Under the pieces are notes generated by a model. It was not told the DNA's origin. It saw only the letters and a program-made list of their open reading frames with translations, and searched no databases. A stretch of 64,000 nucleotides of DNA from Streptomyces sp. NBC_01142 (GTDB taxonomy: Bacteria > Actinomycetota > Actinomycetes > Streptomycetales > Streptomycetaceae): positions 3,224,001-3,288,000 of the forward strand of contig NZ_JAPEOR010000001.1 in the NCBI RefSeq assembly GCF_026341125.1. Direction: 5' to 3'. Below, piece by piece: positions 1 to 7,771 of the stretch; position 1 is the first letter of the stretch, and every line of letters starts with the position of its first letter. The position numbers were made by a program, and so were the translations under genes.

Positions 1-149
1 GGGACCGGCTTCTCGACCACGTCCACCGTGTGGAACCTCTGCCGCCACGGCAGCAGCATGTCGCCGTGCGCCTGAGCCACCCGGGCACTGATGTCGTCCT
101 GCAGTCCGGCATCGAACACGGGCAGGTAGGTGAAGGCCGAGGCGGAGAT
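1..149 (-). pseudogene. Universal stress protein fragment, runs off the window
   Basis: Reading leftward from 149, one frame stays open to the window edge and gives about 49 residues, including FTYLPVFDAG and a stretch beginning RVAQAHGDMLLPWRQRF. This resembles the start of the second domain of tandem universal stress proteins. There is no start codon: directly upstream the same frame is closed by a TGA, so the 5' end is missing and the piece is probably a gene remnant. It lies in opposite orientation to the other stress-protein remnant at 492-1406. The family call rests on sequence feel alone and the 3' end is outside the window. Confidence 0.5.
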
Positions 150-491
150 GCGTCACGAGCGAGACGTGAACTCTTCCTGCGACACGCCCGCATGCTCACC
201 ATGCTCACCTTTGGCTCGCTGAGGCGGGGGAAAGACCCGACGATATGGCGGCCCGTCGGTTCGCAGGGCCCGCTCCCGGGGTGTCCGGCTGTCGTTCGAT
301 CTGTCGGCTGGTGGGGGAATGGCGGTCCCACCAAGTCACGTCCGGGGACGGCCGCGACATCTGGGGAGCGCATCAAGCCGGGACCAGTGGTCCCCCGGCG
401 GGCACCTGATGGCCATCGCGTGTGGCGGGCGGTGCGGCGAGGCTGATGGGGCCGGTACGCCGGCGCTGTCACAGTGAAGGAGAGAGCCAAG
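150..491. other. Gap without a recognisable gene
   Basis: I see no convincing coding frame between the two stress-protein remnants. Several frames stay open only because of the high G+C content and give arginine-rich, motif-free products. The last ~20 bases hold the ribosome binding site of the next gene. Confidence 0.5.
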
Positions 492-1406
492 ATGCCTACG
501 GCCCCCGCCCCCCATGCCCACGGGCGTATGCCCGTAGTCGCCGGAGTCAGCCAATCCGACGCAAGCAGAACTGGCCTTGCCTGGGCCTCGGACGAAGCCG
601 CGCTGCGGCAACTGCCGCTGCGGCTGGTACACGCGCTGGAATGGCCGCCGGGAGCAGACCCCGACCCCCACGTCCCCCACCCGGAGCGCACCTGGAGCGC
701 CCATTTCCGGTCCGGCGGAGAGGCGGTGCTGCGTGAGGCTGTGGAGTTCGTCCACGCACGCCATCCGGGCTTGGAAGTCGAGGCGCGTTCCGCTGACGGT
801 CCGCGAGCCCGGGTGCTGGTGGAACAGGGTGCAGAGGCCGCTCTGTTGGTGGTGGGTGCGAAGCGGCTGAACGTGGCGGAGCAGCTGTTCACCGTCTCCA
901 CCCTTGGGGTCACCCTCACCGCCCATGCAGGGTGCCCGGTAGTGGTGGCCCGCGAACCCGAGCACGCCGTCGGCGAGCCGCCCCTGGTCGTCGTGGGGGT
1001 CGACGGGTCCGCCAATTCCCGCGATGCCATGGCGTTCGCCTTCGAAGAGGCCGCGGTGTCCGGGGCTCGACTGCGGGCGGTCATGGTGCGCTACGTCCAT
1101 CGCGAGCGCGCGGTAGGCGGCGAGCGGGCCGATGTCGAGAATCGCTCCAGGACCGAGCTGTCGGAAGCGACGGCGGGCTGGCGGGAGAAGTACCCGGAGG
1201 TTGAGGTTGACTATCGGGTGAGGTAGGGCCACCCGGCGCGGGCCTTGGCCCACACGGCCGCAAATGCGCGGTGCCTGGTGGTCGGGTCCCGCGGGCTCGG
1301 CGGCTTTCGCGGCATGCTGCTCGGCTCGGTGAGCCATGTGCTCCTCCATCAAGCGACCTGCCCTCTGATCGTGGTACCGCCGCGGGAAGGCATAGCCGCA
1401 TACTGA
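492..1406 (+). pseudogene. Universal stress protein, interrupted by an in-frame stop
   Basis: This is a tandem two-domain universal stress protein, a cytoplasmic nucleotide-binding protein type common in dormancy and hypoxia responses of actinobacteria. The ATG at 492 follows a GAAGGAGAG ribosome binding site. Domain one ends near CPVVVA; domain two starts with VVVGVDGSANSRDAMAF. A TAG at 1224-1226 stops the frame after 244 residues. The same frame then continues to a TGA at 1404-1406 with GSRGLGGFRGMLLGSVS, which is the family's ATP-binding signature (G-2x-G-9x-G-S). The stop therefore removes the nucleotide-binding end of domain two. Either a nonsense mutation or a small local rearrangement (the sequence around it reads YRVR where YRVVRGHP would be expected) would explain it. 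The full length would be 304 residues, the usual size. Confidence 0.8.
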
Positions 1407-1449
1407 ACGTCCTACAGCGACTGGGGGCACCTTCCGGAGGCCGGGTGAG

Positions 1450-1857
1450 GCATGCTCAATCCGACGGGGCGGTGTCGTAACCTCCGGCAAGGAGTGGACC
1501 GACGACGGTGAGGTCTATGAAGTGCACTCCCCAAAACGACGCGCGGTCAAGGCCACGCGGCCCGTGCCGATCCCGCCCTCCTTCGTGAGCACGCTGAGAT
1601 CACACATCGACTGGTTCGGCGTGGCGCCGGACGGCCGGCTGCCACGAGGCCTTACGACCTTCGGCACGCCGGGATCTCCTTCTGGCTGCACTCTGACGTG
1701 GACCCCGGCCCAATGCGCGCGCCGAGCCGGGCAGAGCATCGAGTGCTCTTCCGGCACTACGCCAAGTTCCCCAGGGCTGAGTGCCGGATCTCATCCGCGA
1801 CTGGTCCGCAACTGCTGGTCAGGAGTGGGAGACCGGTGGGAGGAGTTGGGATAGTCG
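1450..1857 (+). pseudogene. Tyrosine recombinase (integrase) C-terminal remnant
   Basis: The first frame reads KEWTDDGEVYEV followed by KATRPVPIPPSF and GVAPDGRL, the mid-domain signature of actinobacterial phage/plasmid integrases. It then jumps, with 30-50 expected residues missing, into PYDLRHAGISFWLHSDVDP, shifts to QCARRAGQSIE, and shifts back to VLFRHYAKF. Arg-His (LRHAG) and the catalytic Tyr neighbourhood (RHYAKF) are thus present but in different frames. At least two single-base shifts and an internal deletion make it non-functional. It lies just outside the left repeat of the island at 1984, so it may be a leftover of an earlier element or of the island's own integration machinery. 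Confidence 0.7.
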
Positions 1858-1892
1858 ATGCAATCCGGGCTGCTTTGTAATCGGATAGCGCA

Positions 1893-1932
1893 GAGGGCGC
1901 CTGACAGGCAGCAGCCCAGTTCAGGCGCCCTC
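1893..1932 (-). terminator. Hairpin terminator of the severed aldehyde dehydrogenase tail
   Basis: A perfect 12-bp inverted repeat (arms 1893-1904 and 1921-1932, GAGGGCGCCTGA and its complement, 16-base loop) sits 9 bases beyond the TAG of the aldehyde dehydrogenase remnant. It was probably the original terminator of that gene before the island separated the two. There is no clear U-run, as is common in streptomycetes. Confidence 0.6.
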
Positions 1933-1941
1933 TTCCTGGCC

Positions 1942-2010
1942 CTAGAAGAAGCCGAGCTTCTTCGGCGAGTAGCTCACCAGCAGGTTCTTCGTCTGCTGGT
2001 GGTACAGGCG
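1942..2010 (-). pseudogene. Severed 3' end of an aldehyde dehydrogenase gene
   Basis: The minus strand from about 2010 to the TAG at 1942-1944 reads YHQQTKNLLVSYSPKKLGFF, a close match to the C-terminus of the intact aldehyde dehydrogenase at 26752-28275, which ends [19 protein letters not shown]. Nothing upstream (to the right) continues the gene: the similarity ends at the 17-bp repeat 1984-2000. Codon use here (CTG CTG GTG AGC TAC TCG CCG AAG AAG CTC) is typical of the host. The intact copy's last codons (GTT CTT TGT TCA TAC AGC CCT CAG AAA CTT) are not. This piece is most simply the original chromosomal 3' end, displaced when the island integrated. Confidence 0.8.
1984..2000. repeat. Left attachment-site repeat (att core)
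   Basis: The 17-base sequence GTTCTTCGTCTGCTGGT is identical to 26794-26810. On both sides of the core the two copies diverge at once. One copy lies in the displaced tail of the aldehyde dehydrogenase gene, the other in the intact gene at the same codons (QQTKN). Together they mark the ends of the 24.8-kb island. Confidence 0.75.
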
Positions 2011-2177
2011 TCACGCGTCGCTGACCTGCGTAAAACGTGGCCACGTGTGGCTCGTTGGAGCCGTCGGCCCGGGAATGGTCCGGATCTTGTCCTCAGCGAG
2101 ACAAGTCTGGTCATCTGTTGATGCCGCACGGCTCAGCTCGTGGACAGCTCCAAGCGGATGTGTTGGGCCGCCCAGTG

Positions 2178-3047
2178 CTACGGCGAGGTGGGCAGGTGCG
2201 GGGAGCGGAGCACGAGCAGGGTGATCTCGCTGGGGGCGAAGACGCGGAACGGCGGGCCCCAGAAGCCGGTGCCGCGGCTGGTGTAGAGGAGGGTGCGGGT
2301 GCCGTGGTGGCTGAGGCCGGCGAGGGGGGCTGGTCGATGCGGACCAGGTGGTGGAAGGGCCAGATCTGGCCGCCGTGGGTGTGGCCGGAGAGTTGGAGGT
2401 CTATGCCGGCGGCTGCTGCCCGGTCGATGAACTTGGGCTGGTGTGCCAGGAGCAGGACGGGTAGGTCGGGGTTGGCGCCGTTCAGGGCTCCGGCGAGGTG
2501 GGCGCGGTGGCCTGCCAGGCCGGACGACTCGGCGGTGACGTCATCCACGCCGGCGACCACGAGGGTGTCGCCTCCGCGTTCGAGCAGCAGATGGCGGTTG
2601 CGCAGCGGCTCCCAGCCCAGCTCGTCCATCAGGTCGACCCAGCCCTGGGCCTCGCTGTAGTACTCGTGGTTGCCTGTGACGTATACACGGGCCCGGGCGG
2701 CCCGCACGGTTCCGAGTGGGGCGGCCTGGGCGCGGCGGCGTTCGGCCGTGCCGTCCGCGATGTCGCCGGTGTGGCAGACCAGGTCGGCTTCCAGGGTGTT
2801 CACCGTCTCGCACACCCGTGCCGACCACCGAGTGCGATCGAGCGGGCCGTAGTGGGTGTCGGTGATGAGGACGACGCGGATGCCGTCCAACCCGGCACCC
2901 AGCCTTGGGAGTTGCACGTCGAGTCGGCGCACGCGTGGCACGCGGCGGGCCTCGGCGTACCCCCCAGGCGAGCAGTACGGCGGTTATGCCGAGGACGGCC
3001 CAAGTGACGATGCGGGCCCGGTTCTGACTCCCGCCGACGTCGGCCAC
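2178..3047 (-). pseudogene. Metallophosphoesterase with two frameshifts
   Basis: This is a calcineurin-like phosphoesterase. The metal-binding motifs are all present in the longest frame: LITDTHYG, TGDIAD, TGNHEYY, LLLAHQP and SGHTHGGQIWP. The N-terminal membrane segment (IVTWAVLGITAVLLAWG) is in another frame, joined at a run of six C on the + strand (2960-2965). The C-terminus (TRTLLYTSRGTGFWGPPFRV, ending SPHLPTSP) is in a third frame, joined at a run of six G (2324-2329). Removing one base at the first run and adding one at the second restores a single protein. The frame also lacks a good start. Either the gene is decayed or both homopolymers are sequencing errors. Confidence 0.7.
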
Positions 3048-3282
3048 GGTCAGGGCGAGGCGGAATGGGACGCCGACCTGAACGGACCAGGTGAACAGGT
3101 GCCGAGCAGGGTGTCACCGATGATCGCGGCCCGGTCCTGTTGGGCCGGCCGTGGCCGCGCACCATCGCGAGCGGCATACGAGTGCGGGCCCCACTGAAGC
3201 CGGCCAAAGCACTCCCGCAACAGCGCGTTGACCTACCAGAGTGCCTTGCCGGCAACCGTCCCGAGGGCGCTTCTGCGCGGAA

Positions 3283-3338
3283 CCGTGAGACGACGAAGTC
3301 CCACCGGAACGCTCCGGTGGGACTTCGTCGTCTCACGG
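3283..3338 (-). terminator. Very long perfect hairpin downstream of the defence operon
   Basis: Arms 3283-3308 and 3313-3338 are perfect reverse complements over 26 bp with a 4-base loop (ACGC). The hairpin lies about 130 bases beyond the stop of the last gene of the minus-strand defence operon and before the decayed metallophosphoesterase. It is the likely transcription terminator of that operon, although there is no U-tract and the stem is much longer than usual. The flanking 3048-3282 and 3339-3469 show no gene I can support. Confidence 0.6.
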
Positions 3339-3469
3339 CTGACCCAATTTTGCCGAACTGACGTGTCACCACATGCTCAGCGGACGCCGCGACGATCCTG
3401 TTCTGCCTGTGCTGCGCCGAGGCATCCCGGGCCACGGCCCGTTCGCGGGATAGACGCACCGTTCCCGGT

Positions 3470-5407
3470 TTAGAGCGGTGGCTGGGCCGAACAGCCGCGC
3501 GGGCAGGAAGCGACTCGTCCCGCCTCACCGCAGGTGCCGCAGGTGGGGCAGACGGACTGGCCGGTGCGGTCCGCGGCCCAGCACGGAACCGCCAGGAGAA
3601 CGCCACCGACACGGCTATCGAGGTCAGGTTCGGGAGCACCGGTAGCGGCAAGGCCGTCCGGATCGAGCAACGGGAAGGTGTCGCCACAGGCCAGGCAGCG
3701 ACGGAGTTCCCACCGGGTATGGCACGAGGTGCAGGACGCTGCGAACAGGCCGTCCTCACGCGGCTCGAAGACCGTCTGGCGCTGAGGGCCGGCCTTGGCG
3801 CACACCGGACACACTTCGAGCAGTTCGGTCTTGGCGGCCGCGTCTTCCAACGCCGCACACAAGGTGCGCAATCGCCGGGTCTCGTGCTCGGTTGCCCGGC
3901 CACTGCCGTGCCGCCTGCGGGTCTGTTTCAGCAGTGCGGGGAGGCGCTCCAACTCGGCCGGGCTCGGGGCGCGCACGACCGCGACACCGTGAGGCCGGGG
4001 TTCGAGCCAGCCGCAGCCCGCCAGAGCGGAGCGATCGCCTGCGGGTACGGGCACGGTGTGGGGGTAGTCGCGCGCGTCAGCACCCAGTGTCGCCCATTGG
4101 ACTGCCCGCAGCAGGCGGCTGACGCTGAAAATGTCCAGGGGGGACAAAGGTGCGACGTCGACCTGCGGCTCGGGCGCGTCGCTGTAGCGATAACCGATCC
4201 GATAGGCGGCCCGGACGACGTCAGTCTCTGCGTCCTGACGTGCTTGAAGCAGTCCTGGATAGACGATCAGGTCGTTGTCGCACACGGCACTCGGCCGGTC
4301 GCGGCGGGATTCCGTGATCGCCGCAGCGACCGAGGAGGCGTCGGGAGCCGTGCACAGGTCGGTCGTGATCGGTACGACGCGGAGCACCTGCCGCTTGCGC
4401 CAGTGAAGGATGAAGTCGCCCGTCTGGGACCAGGTGACCGTCAGCGACTCGCCTCGCATGTGGAAGCGGGTGGTGCAGCCGGGGGAAGGAACCGGCTGGC
4501 CAGAGTCCGGGACTGCCTGTAGCAGCTTGCAGGCGAGCAGCAGAAGGAGGCTGGTGAAACGCCCGAAGGCGAAGAGGATCTCCTGTCGCCGACGGGCCGT
4601 TTCGGCTTGTCCGAGACGCGGGGTCTCGATTGCCGTACAGGCTTGCCAGAGCAGAGCCACCCTGCGGTAATGCGGATCACTGCTCAGCAGGTTCGTCGGA
4701 TGCAGTGCGCGCGGCGGTGCGGAGCGGTGGTCGACCGCGCGTGCCAGCGGCGAGCCCAGCATCACCTCCACTGCCGTGAGGGAGGATTCGAGTGCCCGCC
4801 GGCGCACCTCCGCGGCCGCCTGGTGCCGACCAGATTCCTCGATGTTCCTGAGTAGTCCGGCCAGGTCTCGTCGGGCCCGCCAAGAAGTTTCCTGCGAGGG
4901 CACGAGCAGGCCGTGTACATCGTCCACCATCCTGCTCAGGTCTCTGAGCTTGGCGATGCGCTGCTGCAGATAAGATCGCATCACGTTGAGGACGGCGATC
5001 GCGACCCGGTTCTCGTAGATGTCGGCGTTTTCCTCACTGCGCCGGGCCAGCAGACGGCTGGGCCGGACACCGGCGAGCGTATGCGAGGCCCAGTCCTCGG
5101 GGCGGGCGGCCAAACGCGCCGTCGCGCCGGCGGCAATCGAGCGCACCCGGGACGTCGGCAGGATTTCCTCCACCGCACGCAGGCGCGTGTACGGGCGGTG
5201 GCAAACCGTGCGCAGCGCCCCGGACTCCCGCTCGAAAGCGTCCTCCACCGGCAGGACTTCCGTCTCATCGGTGACGTCGAGGATGATCGGCGACATGGCC
5301 AGCCAGTCGTCGAGCGTAGTGGCCTCCTCGGCGAGACGGGCCGACACCGCTAGGAGGTGGCGGACGAGGAGAGAGCCGAGCTCCGGCTCGGCCGCCCCCC
5401 GGCTCAT
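3470..5407 (-). CDS. McrC-like DUF2357 protein with C-terminal zinc ribbons
   Basis: This 645-residue protein is the last gene of the six-gene operon; its ATG overlaps the stop of the McrB-like gene as ATGA (5404-5407), so the two are translationally coupled. The N-terminal half resembles DUF2357, the domain preceding the nuclease in McrC-type proteins: CHRPYTRLRAVEEILP, then SHTLAGVRPSRLLARRSEEN with the typical ENR. From residue ~533 it carries a cysteine-rich tail: CPVC, CTSC, CLAC, CPTC, then CGEAGRVASCPRGC, i.e. two or three zinc ribbons. In McrBC systems McrC is the partner that stimulates the McrB GTPase and cuts nucleic acid. I do not find a clear PD-(D/E)XK motif, so nuclease activity is doubtful; the zinc ribbons may bind RNA, DNA or ribosomes. 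Confidence 0.65.
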   Translation of the reverse strand: MSRGAAEPELGSLLVRHLLAVSARLAEEATTLDDWLAMSPIILDVTDETEVLPVEDAFERESGALRTVCHRPYTRLRAVEEILPTSRVRSIAAGATARLAARPEDWASHTLAGVRPSRLLARRSEENADIYENRVAIAVLNVMRSYLQQRIAKLRDLSRMVDDVHGLLVPSQETSWRARRDLAGLLRNIEESGRHQAAAEVRRRALESSLTAVEVMLGSPLARAVDHRSAPPRALHPTNLLSSDPHYRRVALLWQACTAIETPRLGQAETARRRQEILFAFGRFTSLLLLLACKLLQAVPDSGQPVPSPGCTTRFHMRGESLTVTWSQTGDFILHWRKRQVLRVVPITTDLCTAPDASSVAAAITESRRDRPSAVCDNDLIVYPGLLQARQDAETDVVRAAYRIGYRYSDAPEPQVDVAPLSPLDIFSVSRLLRAVQWATLGADARDYPHTVPVPAGDRSALAGCGWLEPRPHGVAVVRAPSPAELERLPALLKQTRRRHGSGRATEHETRRLRTLCAALEDAAAKTELLEVCPVCAKAGPQRQTVFEPREDGLFAASCTSCHTRWELRRCLACGDTFPLLDPDGLAATGAPEPDLDSRVGGVLLAVPCWAADRTGQSVCPTCGTCGEAGRVASCPRGCSAQPPL

Positions 5408-7767
5408 CGCCGACCACGCGAGCGGATCTCGTCGTCCAGCAGTAGTTGTGTCGCCGTCGGCTCGTGAGCGCTGTCGAACCGTGTCAGGCTTTCGACAAGG
5501 TCGGTGCGCAGTGTGTCGAGGGTGTCAGCATGGATGTCGTACCGCCCACGGACGGAGCGCAGGATGCGTGTGGCCAGCAGGTGGTCCAGTGCCTCCCCCG
5601 GACTGCCTCCGGCGGCCACCACGACGGGTGCGAACTCCTTGATCTGCATCTCGAGCCGATTGCCCCAGCCGATGCGCAGCTCCTCCGCGAAGCGACTGCG
5701 CCAGTGGGTGTCGAGAAATTCGATGATGCCGTCGGCCTGTGTGCCGTAGGTGGCCTGAGCCTCGCCGAAAGCATGGCTGATACGTCGGAGCCCGAGGGGT
5801 TCCGGCGGTGCGCTCGCCGTCACAGGCAGGTCCGGGTGCCGCCAGGGCAGTTCCAGGACGAAGGCCCGGTCATAGGTCTTGTCGGCAAAGCCGACGGTCG
5901 TTTCGTCATGGTTGGCTGTCCCGATGAACCAGACGTTCTCCGGAATGGCGAGGTGCGTTCCGTCGATGATCAGGTTGGCGGGGTTTCTGACTGGTGCTGT
6001 GGTCAGCGCCAGTCTGGGTCGGTCCTTGATGGCGAGGGCTGACAGCACTCCGCTGAAGTACTGTTCGGGATGGGAGAGGTTCATTTCGTCGAGGACGATG
6101 AAGAAGGGCCGGTCCTTGAAGGCGGGGCACTGAGCGCGGTACAGGGCTTTGGTGAACTCGGATTCATAGAAGATCCGGTCAAAGCTGTTGTAGTAACCCA
6201 TGAGGTCCTGCGGATCGCGCCAGCCGGCCTGGACGGGAACCACGGCGACACTGGTGTCACTGCCGAAGGCGGTGGCGAGCGCGCGGGCCAAGCCAGTCTT
6301 GCCGATGCCACTGATGCCCTGGAACAGATGGAGACGGCTCATCGCCATGCCCGCCAGGACCAGGCGCAGGTCCGACAGACGATAGGAAAGGCCGGCCTTC
6401 TGCCGAAGGGCCGCCTGCATATGGCGGACCAGATCGGGCATGCCTGGCACGGGCGCATCGGAAGGCAGGGGTGTGCCGAACTCCCGGTCCATGCGTGAGC
6501 AGGCCGGGAACACATGACCTTCCTTGCCGGCCTGGGCCGTGGCGTTGAGTTTGGCAGCTTCCTCGTTGAGGAGCTGCTGCAGTTGGCCGTTGGCGGCGCG
6601 CAACCAGTTGTTGGCTTCCAAATAATTCTGGCGCTCGTTGACCGCGATGCGGTCACGTTGCAGCGCGGACTCCAGCTCTCCACGCTCCCGCATCAGTTCC
6701 TCATTGTCGGCGGCGAGTTGCCGGACTTGCTGCTGCAGTTGCTCGAGCATGCGCCCGTCCGCCCGGGGCGCCGTGGCGTTCTCCTCCAGCAGGCGGGCGT
6801 TCTCGGCGCGGAGTTCGGTCATGCGCTCGACGACCTGCTCCAAGGTCATGCCGCCCAGGGATGCAAGAGCGCTGTCATACTCGTTGAGCCGAGCGCTCAG
6901 ACGCTCGTTGCCCTCAGCGAGGGCAGCCGCCTTCTGCCGGTACTCCTCCAGCTGCTGGACCAGCTGGCCGGTGCGGCTCGTCAGCTCGCGCTCGAACCGT
7001 TCCGCACGGCTGGCCTGTTGTTCCTTGAGCGCGGCTTTGAGGTGGGTGATGTCCTCACGTTCGTTCTCCAGTCGGATTTGTGCGGAGCGCAGGTCCCTCT
7101 CGCCCTGGGTCAGTTCGCTTTCCCTCTGGTCCAGGACCGTCTGCGCCTCGGCCAGGCGACGCTGTTCCTCGCTCCAACGGGCATGCCGGGCCTGACGTTC
7201 GCTGTCGAGGGCGTCCACGGCCACCTGCCGCTGCTCCGCCAGCCAGCTCTCCAGCTCACGGCCTGCCGCTAGACGGCGCTCTGCGAACTGTACTTCCGTC
7301 GATCGCTCACGGTCGGAAAGATCGCGCTCCCTGTGATCGAGGAGCTCCGTGCGGGTGTCCAGGGCGGCGCGTTCGTCCTGCACTGAGGCTGCGTCCTCTG
7401 CCTGGCGGGCAGCTGTGGCAGAGAGCTCCTCCGACTCGGCATGAAGCTGCTCTGCCTGTACCGTCAGTGCGTTCGCCGCGTCTTGCTGGCGCTTGGCGAG
7501 AGCGCGGTAGAGCTGCCACGCGTGTTCCAGGCCGGAGTCCGTGTCGACGGTCTCGTTCCCCGCCGCAAGGACCACCTGTGCCTCACTCGCCACCTGCTGT
7601 ATCTCCGTCAGCAGCGTGGCGGTGTCGTCGCTTCCTGTAGTGGTGCTGGACGCCACAGGAGCCGGCTGACGCAAACGGGTGGTTTCGCTGCGTTGGGAAG
7701 CAGCTGGCTGACCTGGCCACACCGCTCCCTTACCCTTCTGACGCGACCGCGTCTGCCTCTTCCCCAT
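5404..7767 (-). CDS. Coiled-coil McrB-type AAA+ GTPase
   Basis: This 787-residue protein has two parts. Residues ~55-415 are a long charged coiled coil rich in Glu, Gln, Arg and Leu (for example LNEEAAKLNA and LRAENARLLEEN). The C-terminal part is an AAA+ domain: Walker A GISGIGKTGLA near residue 482, Walker B FIVLDEMNLSHPEQYF near 554 (the McrB-like LDEMN form), and the sensor segment WFIGTANHDETTVGF near 614. McrB proteins form GTP-driven hexamers that act with McrC. A long coiled coil fused to McrB is the defining feature of the CoCoNuT branch of Type IV-like restriction systems. It starts 4 bases after the stop of the HEPN gene and overlaps the McrC-like gene. Confidence 0.8.
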   Translation of the reverse strand: MGKRQTRSRQKGKGAVWPGQPAASQRSETTRLRQPAPVASSTTTGSDDTATLLTEIQQVASEAQVVLAAGNETVDTDSGLEHAWQLYRALAKRQQDAANALTVQAEQLHAESEELSATAARQAEDAASVQDERAALDTRTELLDHRERDLSDRERSTEVQFAERRLAAGRELESWLAEQRQVAVDALDSERQARHARWSEEQRRLAEAQTVLDQRESELTQGERDLRSAQIRLENEREDITHLKAALKEQQASRAERFERELTSRTGQLVQQLEEYRQKAAALAEGNERLSARLNEYDSALASLGGMTLEQVVERMTELRAENARLLEENATAPRADGRMLEQLQQQVRQLAADNEELMRERGELESALQRDRIAVNERQNYLEANNWLRAANGQLQQLLNEEAAKLNATAQAGKEGHVFPACSRMDREFGTPLPSDAPVPGMPDLVRHMQAALRQKAGLSYRLSDLRLVLAGMAMSRLHLFQGISGIGKTGLARALATAFGSDTSVAVVPVQAGWRDPQDLMGYYNSFDRIFYESEFTKALYRAQCPAFKDRPFFIVLDEMNLSHPEQYFSGVLSALAIKDRPRLALTTAPVRNPANLIIDGTHLAIPENVWFIGTANHDETTVGFADKTYDRAFVLELPWRHPDLPVTASAPPEPLGLRRISHAFGEAQATYGTQADGIIEFLDTHWRSRFAEELRIGWGNRLEMQIKEFAPVVVAAGGSPGEALDHLLATRILRSVRGRYDIHADTLDTLRTDLVESLTRFDSAHEPTATQLLLDDEIRSRGRR

Positions 7768-7771
7768 GGCG

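Noticed and set aside
3140..3473. Two overlapping plus-strand frames around the 26-bp hairpin
   Set aside because: They read through the hairpin arms (the same peptide phrase occurs twice) and have no ribosome binding site or family.
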